Below, piece by piece: positions 1 to 6,946 of a stretch of 22,065 nucleotides of DNA. Numbering within the stretch: the stretch's first letter is position 1; each line of letters begins with the position of its first letter. Source of the DNA: DATDQA01 sp035292505 (GTDB lineage: Bacteria; Bacteroidota; Bacteroidia; Chitinophagales; Saprospiraceae). A program made the translations under genes and the position numbers. The notes under the pieces were generated by a model. That model searched no databases and was not told where the DNA came from. It worked only from the letters and a program-made list of their open reading frames with translations. The stretch covers positions 1-22,065 of the forward strand of contig DATDQA010000089.1 of assembly GCA_035292505.1 (NCBI GenBank). Direction: 5' to 3'.

Positions 1-1235
1 ACAGGAGCGATATCGAGCTTACGCAGGATATCATAGTTATAGAGAAAGCTGCGCGAACCAGAGGTGAGTTGTGCTTGTGAACTGAATCTTGCGTCATTCA
101 ATCCGTAGCGGGCAGGAGCTGCGATGAGTGCAGAGACTTTCATACCTGCCATTACTGAGAATCCTGGCGTGATCCGGTATTCGACCCGCAAGGGTACATG
201 GAGATAATGAAACTTCTCTGTGAGTTGCTTTGCTTCTCGATACTCCAATGCGCCATCAACGATGTCTTTCACATCATAGAGAGGAAAGCCAGCATAATTT
301 GTATCCGGATTTCCCCCGATGTTTTCGAAATCTTCAGTATCTGCTGCCAGGTTGAATATACCCAAGCCCAGGCCATCAATATTGTAATAGCCGTAAGTGA
401 TCCCGGCATGTACTCGGAGACGCCTGTTCGAGAAGACAATTGTATTAAGTCCTGCCTCTACCCCGTAGAATGGATTTCCATCAGAATTCAGGTGTGTTGC
501 GACTAAGGCTTCAAGACCAAATACATGATTCCGTTGCGGACGCGTAGTTGGACCTATGAAATTTCTGCTCCTTTGATCCAGGCTGCCAGGCGTGAGTGGC
601 TGAAGCCTCACCAGAGCGATCTCTGTTCGTATCTGTGCCTGATCTCTGAAAGAAGACTCGGTTTCTGCAAGATTGATTACCTCCTTTTCCGCAATGTCTT
701 CTTCAGAAGTGAACACTGCGTCGGATACTTCCGCAATGGGAGCAGAGTCGGTCGTGAATTGCTGCGCGGATGCATGAAAGAAACCGTCGGCGATCTCATT
801 TGTACTTTCTGCATTTCTTTCATCGTGTGACGAAGCATCTCTGATCGCTTCTTTCTTAAATATCATTTCATCTGAGCTCTTTTGCGTCATTTGTCGTGTG
901 ACTACACCTTTACTTGCTTCTAATTGCTTTGATCCTTCAGGTGAGTTTTTATCTGTAAAAGATGTGGCATCGCTCAATCCTGGTATCATTTCCGTTTGTG
1001 ATGAGATAGCTAATTCAACTTCATCAGGTACCGGCTGTGACATCTCTGAATCAGACTTGTCCCGACCTGACTGCAAAAAGTGATACCCCCATCCTGAGAG
1101 GACAAGTAAGATACCCGCGGCAATCAGCCACCATGCCGCAATCCGTTTGGGCCGACGCACCTGGGGCAATTCCTTATCCAGCAGCATTGACATCCGCTGC
1201 CATCCCCGATCGATTTCATTTTTATTATCCTGCAT
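1..1235 (-). CDS. Probable sigma-factor partner: inner-membrane protein with C-terminal beta-barrel-like domain (partial, 3' end cut off)
   Basis: The frame is open for 411 codons from the ATG at 1235 and runs off the left edge. A short charged N-terminus (residues 1-32, ending in PQVRRPKR) precedes one clear membrane helix (about 33-52, AAWWLIAAGILLVLSGW). A long polar, acidic, Ser/Thr-rich linker follows (about 55-230). From about residue 238 the pattern is of alternating strands rich in aromatic residues and glycine (for example GVEAGLNTIVF, RVHAGITYGYYNIDG, YLHVPLRVEYRI), as in PorT-type outer-membrane barrels. The ATG lies inside the end of the sigma-factor gene (11-nt overlap, ATGCAGGATAA), which points to translational coupling. 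By position and topology it is the likely anti-sigma-like regulator, but I see no recognised anti-sigma domain and the barrel could have another role. Confidence 0.75.
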   Translation of the reverse strand, partial: MQDNKNEIDRGWQRMSMLLDKELPQVRRPKRIAAWWLIAAGILLVLSGWGYHFLQSGRDKSDSEMSQPVPDEVELAISSQTEMIPGLSDATSFTDKNSPEGSKQLEASKGVVTRQMTQKSSDEMIFKKEAIRDASSHDERNAESTNEIADGFFHASAQQFTTDSAPIAEVSDAVFTSEEDIAEKEVINLAETESSFRDQAQIRTEIALVRLQPLTPGSLDQRSRNFIGPTTRPQRNHVFGLEALVATHLNSDGNPFYGVEAGLNTIVFSNRRLRVHAGITYGYYNIDGLGLGIFNLAADTEDFENIGGNPDTNYAGFPLYDVKDIVDGALEYREAKQLTEKFHYLHVPLRVEYRITPGFSVMAGMKVSALIAAPARYGLNDARFSSQAQLTSGSRSFLYNYDILRKLDIAP

Positions 1236-1785
1236 AATGACGATTCATTCTAGACTCGAGTAATTTCTTTAATTGTTCACGGGCATTGGACAGATGCCAT
1301 TTTGATGTCCCTTCACTGATCTCAAGTTGATCCGCGATTTCCTTATGGGAATATCCTTCCACAGCATATAAACTGAAGACCTGCCTGCTACGTTCTGGAA
1401 GCGCATTGATGATTTGTATCAGGTCATCGTAGTATAAGCCTTGCAATGCAACCTGTGGCTCATCTTTCTCCGCATCCTCAAGTACAATAAATTTCAGATA
1501 CCCTGACTCTTTTTTAAAGAAATCCGAAACGCTGTGATAGATGATACGACGAATCCATCCTTCGAAGGATCCTTCTCCGCGAAACGTGCCTATTTTCTTA
1601 AAAACTTTTAAGAATCCATTGTTCAGAATTTCAATTGCCTTGTCTTCATCTGTAGTGTAGCGACGGATCATACGCATCATGGTATCGAAATAGGTCCGAT
1701 ACAACATCTCCTGGTAGCGCCGGTTGTTCCCGATACATCCCTGGATGATTTCCTGTTCTGTATGTTTCTTCTTCTGCAATCCCAT
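1225..1785 (-). CDS. ECF-type RNA polymerase sigma factor (sigma-70 family)
   Basis: This 186-residue protein has the usual ECF length and layout. Region 2 spans about residues 30-93 (YFDTMMRMIRRYTTDEDKA through FEGWIRRIIYHSVSDFFKK) and binds core polymerase and the -10 element. Region 4 spans about 119-178, with ALPERSRQVFSLYAVEGYSHKEIA and a helix-turn-helix ending in SNAREQLKKLL. I chose the ATG at 1785. The frame extends to a TTG at 1836, but that would overlap the upstream gene, and the protein from the ATG (MGLQKKKHTEQEI) looks like a normal family N-terminus. It sits third in a probable operon behind a lipoprotein and a barrel protein, and its 3' end overlaps a membrane protein gene. 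Such sigma factors are usually held by a membrane partner and respond to envelope signals. The signal here is unknown. Confidence 0.93.
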   Translation of the reverse strand: MGLQKKKHTEQEIIQGCIGNNRRYQEMLYRTYFDTMMRMIRRYTTDEDKAIEILNNGFLKVFKKIGTFRGEGSFEGWIRRIIYHSVSDFFKKESGYLKFIVLEDAEKDEPQVALQGLYYDDLIQIINALPERSRQVFSLYAVEGYSHKEIADQLEISEGTSKWHLSNAREQLKKLLESRMNRHYAG

Positions 1786-1819
1786 CAAAGCAATCCCGCA
1801 GTATTTGTCGCGCAAAGTT

Positions 1820-2584
1820 CTAAAAGATAACGCCAAACTTCAGCTCGGTGCGGCGATACTTTACCTCGTCAGTAAATCTTCCCTCCCAGGGCCATTCATA
1901 CCAATATGTTGCTTTCTGAAAATGTACACCTACTCCGGTAAAGAAATTCACGGCTCTTGTTGCTCCAAATCGATATCCCAGCTCTGCCCCAAACGTCATT
2001 CCACCTCGAGTCTTCGTGATATTGTTTTCCGTATTCTTCAACGAAAAGCCGTATCCCGCACGAACTGCATAGTACGGACTGATATTCTGCGCCATAAAAA
2101 ATCCACGCGCTTCAGCAAAGAGAGGCACAATCTGGTTCCCCGATCCGATGTCAAAGGATTCTGCGCCTGTTCCAACTCCCATGCCGAATAATCTTGAAAA
2201 CCTATATCCAACCGTATGGGTTACCCCAAGGCCTGCATAAGGTCCGGCAGAAAATGCTGTCGTGGTGACATGATAAATGCCTTCATCTTTGAATTGGTAC
2301 AATTTTTCAACGGTACCCCTTGTTCTGACAGTTGGCTTGGGCACATTGCGGGAAATGACTTTCCGGACTTCTTCAGACGGTAGCGTTATCTCAATTCCAC
2401 TCAACAGTTTCAGGCGGATATATTCTGTATTCCATTCAGTGATCTCACCTTTCAGGATACTCCCATCGAGACGATACACTGTGTGCGAGTAAATTGGTGA
2501 ATCGTCTTCTATATAGGATTGACCGTACGCAAGGGAGACAGCAAAACTCAACGTACAAACTGTAATGAAATATGGTATTTTCAT
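1820..2584 (-). CDS. Outer-membrane beta-barrel family protein with N-terminal SH3-like segment
   Basis: The 254-residue product begins with a signal peptide (MKIPYFITVCTLSFAVSLAYGQ, probable cleavage before or at Gln22). Residues about 34-77 form a small strand-rich unit (YRLDGSILKGEITEWN, then LLSGIEITLPSEEVRKV) resembling the short SH3-like beta units that precede barrels in many Bacteroidota proteins. From about residue 105 onward the sequence alternates in a barrel-like way with many Gly and aromatic residues, and it ends in GVIF, a C-terminal Phe typical of outer-membrane barrels. It lies 19 nt after the lipoprotein gene and 34 nt before the sigma gene, so the three are probably co-transcribed. 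The exact function is unknown. A small structural or sensing barrel is the most likely reading. Confidence 0.8.
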   Translation of the reverse strand: MKIPYFITVCTLSFAVSLAYGQSYIEDDSPIYSHTVYRLDGSILKGEITEWNTEYIRLKLLSGIEITLPSEEVRKVISRNVPKPTVRTRGTVEKLYQFKDEGIYHVTTTAFSAGPYAGLGVTHTVGYRFSRLFGMGVGTGAESFDIGSGNQIVPLFAEARGFFMAQNISPYYAVRAGYGFSLKNTENNITKTRGGMTFGAELGYRFGATRAVNFFTGVGVHFQKATYWYEWPWEGRFTDEVKYRRTELKFGVIF

Positions 2585-2603
2585 ATCACAGACGTTGACT
2601 GAA

Positions 2604-3908
2604 TCATTTACTGATAGGAATCATGCTTAATTCACCGGGCTTGGATCTGTCCGATACATCATACTGATATAAACCTTCCTGGCCAATCACCATCGCAACA
2701 TTTTCCTGAGGCAAAACAATGACATCAAAAGCATACAGGCCTTCTATACGGCTAAGAAGACGATCAGCGATTGTTCCGCTATTTTCTACGTCAAAGATCT
2801 TCAGACCAAATTCCCCTTCGCAAAGAAATAATGTATTGTCGACCACAGAGAGCCCATGTGGATGTTGCATCGGATAGGATTTGATCAGTGACGGGCTGGT
2901 AATAGTGCTGACATCGATCACGTCGAGCTGATTGACAAAGTTGCGGCAGTCACTTCCATCTCGTAATGTGACATAAGCGATATCATCGGAGACAAAGACC
3001 GGATCGCACGCTTGGGCATGACTGAACTCTGAGAGAAAGGAGGGTGATTCAGGATTCTCATTATCGTAGATCAGCATACCATTGTTTGAGCCCACGAAAA
3101 GGTAGTCGCCATAGGGAAAGAGCGTTTCAATCCCCCAACGCATTTCTACAGAACTCTTCTTTTCAGGACAGTTTGACGAAAGATTGAAGACATGCATATT
3201 TGCAAGGTCAAGCGTATAGAGGTGATCTTTTGCCAGTGTGAATCTTGCCATAGACCCTGCAATACCGGTACTCGAGCTTCCGGCAGATGACTTGCCCTGG
3301 AAAGAGGACGCATCCATCATGGCGACATCTATGGACATCTCTGCTGATAACCAGAGAATATCGTCGCCACCGCGCCACCACCAGGTATTCCAACGATCAT
3401 CGCTGCAATCGACGTGCACCACTTCATTAGACGGAACATATTCCACGATATATCCAAAATCTCCGGCAAACGAGTAGAATTGTTCAAACACATTTTCTAC
3501 ACGGCATTCCAATACGGGATTTTCAATGTCAGTGATATCTATCGCGACAAGGTCAATAAACATATCCGCATAGAGTATATTGTTCCGGATTGCGATATCC
3601 CGATTTCCAGGTATCTCAATGAAGGCCACATTTACCGGATTGGCAGGATCATGATTATCGATCACGTGCACACCTTTCAGCCGTTCATTGATCAACAGGT
3701 ACCCATTATAGTAGTAGATATTGCCCGGTGACTTCAGCTCCTGCGGACCATGGACGGAGATATCCACGCGCATCCCATCAAGAGTCTTATAGACGGGATC
3801 ATACCGGATGAATTCGTGGGTCCGATCACATTGATCTTTCAGGCAACCTGTAAAAAGGAGCATACCAGTCATGAGGGCCATGAAGGAGGTAGAGATTTTT
3901 GCTTCCAT
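2604..3908 (-). CDS. LVIVD-repeat beta-propeller lipoprotein
   Basis: The 434-residue product has a lipoprotein signal (hydrophobic MALMTGMLLFTGC, predicted lipidated Cys22). The rest is a chain of repeats with the pattern of LVIVD proteins: a hydrophobic YLLINERLKGVHVIDN type strand, then an Asn-Pro turn such as DPANPV or NPVLECRV, recurring through residues about 60-430 (for example VAIDITDIENPVLE, GMLIYDNENPESPSFL, VIDVSTITSPSLI, GLYQYDVSDRSKPGE). These repeats are predicted to fold as a surface beta-propeller. The protein is probably exported and anchored in the outer membrane; no catalytic residues are evident. It is the first gene of the sigma-factor operon, so it may be part of the envelope function the sigma factor controls. 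Its ligand is unknown. Confidence 0.88.
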   Translation of the reverse strand: MEAKISTSFMALMTGMLLFTGCLKDQCDRTHEFIRYDPVYKTLDGMRVDISVHGPQELKSPGNIYYYNGYLLINERLKGVHVIDNHDPANPVNVAFIEIPGNRDIAIRNNILYADMFIDLVAIDITDIENPVLECRVENVFEQFYSFAGDFGYIVEYVPSNEVVHVDCSDDRWNTWWWRGGDDILWLSAEMSIDVAMMDASSFQGKSSAGSSSTGIAGSMARFTLAKDHLYTLDLANMHVFNLSSNCPEKKSSVEMRWGIETLFPYGDYLFVGSNNGMLIYDNENPESPSFLSEFSHAQACDPVFVSDDIAYVTLRDGSDCRNFVNQLDVIDVSTITSPSLIKSYPMQHPHGLSVVDNTLFLCEGEFGLKIFDVENSGTIADRLLSRIEGLYAFDVIVLPQENVAMVIGQEGLYQYDVSDRSKPGELSMIPISK

Positions 3909-3936
3909 CGTTTAGCTTATTTATCTGTTCTTTACC

Positions 3937-3957
3937 TGACCAAAACCGGTCATGACC
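3937..3957. promoter_or_regulatory. Three TGACC/GGTCA half-sites upstream of the sigma operon
   Basis: TGACC (3937-3941) is followed after six bases by GGTCA (3948-3952), which runs into a perfect 10-bp palindrome GGTCATGACC (3948-3957). The cluster sits 29-49 bp upstream of the ATG of the lipoprotein gene at 3908, in the only untranslated gap (3909-4145) before this operon. The arrangement suits a dimer-binding operator. No clear TAnnTTTG element was found beside it. Function is inference. Confidence 0.3.
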
Positions 3958-4145
3958 AGACAGACGTGATACGGCTTCCCGGCGGTTGGGTAATACCCGA
4001 AAATTCCTTAAAAAAGTCTAAAACAGATGCCGGTGTTCCGTCAGACTGGTCTCGTTCCGTCCGGTGGACGCCTTCGCACTCCAGGGATATAGTTCAATCA
4101 ATCGTCCTTCACCCGGATAATAGCTGTCAAAGTCAATTCGGTTCT

Positions 4146-4877
4146 TCACTCCAATTCCTTCGGATCAAAGGGCACCTCATCCAGGACTTCTCCAAATAAT
4201 TCCTTAGTCCCCAGGGAAGGATCACCAAAAACCGGTTTCTTGATGCCAGATACGCGATACAGTGGAGTGATCCCTTCTTTCGCAATAATCTCCGTCGCAA
4301 TGCCCCGCTTCGCAACAACTCCAAACTGCAATTGCGCGTCCGCGATATCGAGATCCGAAGCAGCATGCACATTCGCATTCGCTTTCAGTTCGATCTTGCT
4401 GTCTTTGCTGTTTGATATCAGAATAGTTGCTTCTTTTGCCTGCACGAGTTCTGTAATGATCACCCAATCTTTCGGCCATTTGTTTTCCCTAAAGCGTTGT
4501 AGCACTTCACGCTCTATCTCACCGGTATTCTCGATCTGGTGTGTGCGGCTGCCGTTGATCTGAAACACGACTGCGTCTTGCTTTTTAAACTGAATTGTAA
4601 TACCCGCATCTCCCTGCGCAAGCCCGGATTGAGGCATGGAGGTCTGACCGGAAAGTTTCGCAGTGATGTCCACCGCCCCCTCGGAGGTATACTTCATACT
4701 GCCTTCATTTTCGTCAGTACGGATCGTAGGCGGAATATTCTCCTTTGCCAAAGTACTCCGCAGAGAGAAAATGCCTTTTTCCAAAATACCAATATCGCCA
4801 ATGGCAAGTGTTTTATTAGGCTCCCAGGTTGCCCGATATTGAAACCGGTTGTTGATCTCGTTGAGGTACTGTTTCAT
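4146..4877 (-). CDS. Uncharacterised cysteine-free beta-rich protein, last gene of the caspase operon (candidate effector)
   Basis: I do not firmly recognise this 243-residue family. There is no signal peptide and no transmembrane helix, and it contains no cysteine. After a short amphipathic start (MKQYLNEINNRFQYR) the body is predicted to be mostly beta-strand: DAGITIQFKKQDAVVFQI, DWVIITELVQAKEATILIS, KIELKANANV, LQFGVVAKRGIATEIIA, ITPLYRVSGIKK. The last 26 residues (218-243) form an acidic tail that follows a Lys213-Lys214 pair and reads like a removable extension. It is 36 nt behind the amidase/SGNH gene, in one unit with two caspase-like proteases. That context, the size and the tail recall bacterial gasdermins, which neighbouring proteases cut near the C-terminus, but there is no N-terminal Cys for lipidation and I cannot show homology. 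An adaptor or substrate-binding role is also possible. Confidence 0.8.
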   Translation of the reverse strand: MKQYLNEINNRFQYRATWEPNKTLAIGDIGILEKGIFSLRSTLAKENIPPTIRTDENEGSMKYTSEGAVDITAKLSGQTSMPQSGLAQGDAGITIQFKKQDAVVFQINGSRTHQIENTGEIEREVLQRFRENKWPKDWVIITELVQAKEATILISNSKDSKIELKANANVHAASDLDIADAQLQFGVVAKRGIATEIIAKEGITPLYRVSGIKKPVFGDPSLGTKELFGEVLDEVPFDPKELE

Positions 4878-4913
4878 CTTTTTTAAATGTTGATAACGTA
4901 AATGAATAAATGA

Positions 4914-6944
4914 TTAATGAGCAAGGAGTTTCTCTATCAAGGCATGATACTTCAGGGCGATATCCTGGTATCCTGCGCTGGACGGATGTATCTCATCATA
5001 CCACTGATCTGTACGTACGGTATTGCGCAGATCAATATAATGGACTCTTGGATATTCTTTGGTGACCGATAAAAGTTTTGCATTGAATTGATCGAGCATC
5101 TCCCGAATAATAGCCGCCCGATCTGTCTGATCATTGATTCCTTTCTCGATCATGTATCTTCCAAGCCATCCTTTGTCTGTCGCAGTCCATGGAATCACAT
5201 AATCATACCCGTGAACGATGATCTCAATTGGTTTGTCTTTGAGTTTCTCAAAAACGGTACGATAAATGTTCCCAATAGAATCGAGTTCACGTTTAAAATT
5301 GTCCTTGAGAAACCTTGCGGCAGTTGTTCCGTCCTGAACCTGATCCAATCTGTCGCTCAGAAAATTACGGAACTGTGATCCCAGGATATCATTGCCTCCA
5401 CCGCTCAGCAGAAATATCCGTGGTTTCTCATCACGAATCGCTTGCAGGAATTCACCTTCGTAAAACATATTGCGTACGGTATCGCCGGCCGCACCGATAC
5501 AATAAATCGGATAGTGATTCGAAAGCTGATCGATGATGTCAAGTACTTTCGGATGTGGATGTTGAAACCAGGAGTCTCCTTCAGACAAAATACGTACTGC
5601 ATCAGGTTCTGCTTTCAGTCTGTTGCGGTATTTCTTATTGCGGTTCCCACGCGCCCAGTTATTGGCGATCGCCACTACCAGATTCATCACGGCTCCTTTT
5701 TCAGCGGCTACACCGGACGCATCAGGGATGATTTCCACATTCTCCCGTAACTCAAGGTAACCGGAGAATGGATCTTCGAAGTTTGTTGTAAAGTACTTAT
5801 CCAGCTCTTCAGGTGGTGTAATTTCAGATTGCACCAATGCCCTGAGCTCTGACTCGTGGATCTTCAGTTTTTCCATGTTTCGTGAAGTATCAGATATGTA
5901 TAATGGATTGTAGCCTGGTTCTACCATCTCTTCGCCAGAATCACCCGGTACAGGAACATCACTTTGAAAGATTGCATTTGCCTCCTCTTGCGAGAAAATG
6001 CCTTCTCGGACAAACAGATCCCGCGGTGCTGGATTGGAAAACGCATGCTGCAATGTTGCCAGCTCTTCTTTTAAAAGCTGAATCTTTAAGAGTTGCTGCT
6101 CCAGCACCTTTTCTTCTGCCGCGATTTCACGTTGCTTTCTGTTTATACTGTGCTCAAGCGGTGTGAGCGGCCTGAATGTACTCGCCTGAGTTCCGCTGAT
6201 TACGTAATCCCAATCAAAAGCCGGTCCGATATCCCATTTACCAGATGTCCGGTAGTTCACATGAGAAACAATTCCTTTGTGAGAGAGGACAGCATTTGTG
6301 GCCTGGTATCTACCTGGTAATTCCAGGAACTCTCCGGGAATATCAAATTGATGGGTCAGATGCCTCAACACCAAAATAAGACTATCATACTGCTCCCCGG
6401 TGAAACTCGCATAATAACTCTGATCTCTGAAGGGTTCCGGAAGATTGAGATATTGATCGCGATCATTCAGGGAGCAATACACATCTCGTCGTGAAGGAGT
6501 AGAGTAAATGGTTTCGAGTTGGGTTCCATTTCTCATAAGAGGGCCATAATTCGACAACTCGATACCGATTGTGCGACTACTCTGATTCTTGTTTCCACCC
6601 AAAGCATCCGGACCGAGATGATACGACCAGAATGCAGGATCAAACAACTGATAGATCGTTCCATCACGCGCAATCACATATGGAACAGACACATGTACCT
6701 TGCCCATCAGTGTGACCAGGTCTCCGCGAAGATGACCCGCAGTAAAATGAATCACAATACGTTCTTTACGTATGCGTTCCTGATAATAATATGTCGCAAG
6801 CCGATCCCGGCGATGACATAACATGCCCGTGAGATTTAATCCAATGTCTCCCGACACAGGAATTTCAAATGGTTCTTTCAGCAAGTGCGGCAATCCCGCA
6901 GCAGCGATCGTTGCCTCTAAAGTATTTACCTCGGTGAAGCGCAT
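4914..6944 (-). CDS. N-acetylmuramoyl-L-alanine amidase (Amidase_2) fused to an SGNH/GDSL hydrolase, no signal peptide
   Basis: This is a two-enzyme fusion of 676 residues. Residues about 60-250 are a zinc amidase of the Amidase_2/PGRP fold: IVIHFTAG with ligand His66, VPYVIARDGTIYQLF, RTIGIELSNYG, and HVNYRTSGKWDIGPAFDW with likely ligands His228 and Asp238. It should cut the MurNAc-L-Ala bond of peptidoglycan. A coiled coil follows (about 263-301, rich in Glu, Lys, Leu). Residues about 448-676 are an SGNH hydrolase: GDSW (Ser458), GAAGD (484-488), GGGND (Asn518) and DEIHP (Asp650, His653), perhaps acting on acyl groups of the wall. The start at 6944 lies 2 nt after the previous stop; a longer frame to 7010 would overlap that gene by 64 nt. 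There is no signal peptide, so the enzyme should begin in the cytoplasm, away from its presumed substrate. Domain calls are firm; the biological substrate is inference. Confidence 0.92.
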   Translation of the reverse strand: MRFTEVNTLEATIAAAGLPHLLKEPFEIPVSGDIGLNLTGMLCHRRDRLATYYYQERIRKERIVIHFTAGHLRGDLVTLMGKVHVSVPYVIARDGTIYQLFDPAFWSYHLGPDALGGNKNQSSRTIGIELSNYGPLMRNGTQLETIYSTPSRRDVYCSLNDRDQYLNLPEPFRDQSYYASFTGEQYDSLILVLRHLTHQFDIPGEFLELPGRYQATNAVLSHKGIVSHVNYRTSGKWDIGPAFDWDYVISGTQASTFRPLTPLEHSINRKQREIAAEEKVLEQQLLKIQLLKEELATLQHAFSNPAPRDLFVREGIFSQEEANAIFQSDVPVPGDSGEEMVEPGYNPLYISDTSRNMEKLKIHESELRALVQSEITPPEELDKYFTTNFEDPFSGYLELRENVEIIPDASGVAAEKGAVMNLVVAIANNWARGNRNKKYRNRLKAEPDAVRILSEGDSWFQHPHPKVLDIIDQLSNHYPIYCIGAAGDTVRNMFYEGEFLQAIRDEKPRIFLLSGGGNDILGSQFRNFLSDRLDQVQDGTTAARFLKDNFKRELDSIGNIYRTVFEKLKDKPIEIIVHGYDYVIPWTATDKGWLGRYMIEKGINDQTDRAAIIREMLDQFNAKLLSVTKEYPRVHYIDLRNTVRTDQWYDEIHPSSAGYQDIALKYHALIEKLLAH

Positions 6945-6946
6945 GC

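Noticed and set aside
1..1240. Plus-strand open frames at 198-506, 525-830, 898-1083 and 1037-1237
   Set aside because: They are shadows of the long open minus-strand frame, which has a start coupled to the sigma gene and domain-like structure.
1786..1836. TTG start of the sigma gene at 1836
   Set aside because: It overlaps the preceding gene and adds 17 residues unlike the family; the ATG at 1785 is the better start.
4058..4070. CGTCC-GGT-GGACG hairpin downstream of the 243-residue gene as an operon terminator
   Set aside because: Short stem, about 75 nt beyond the stop and no T-run on the minus strand.
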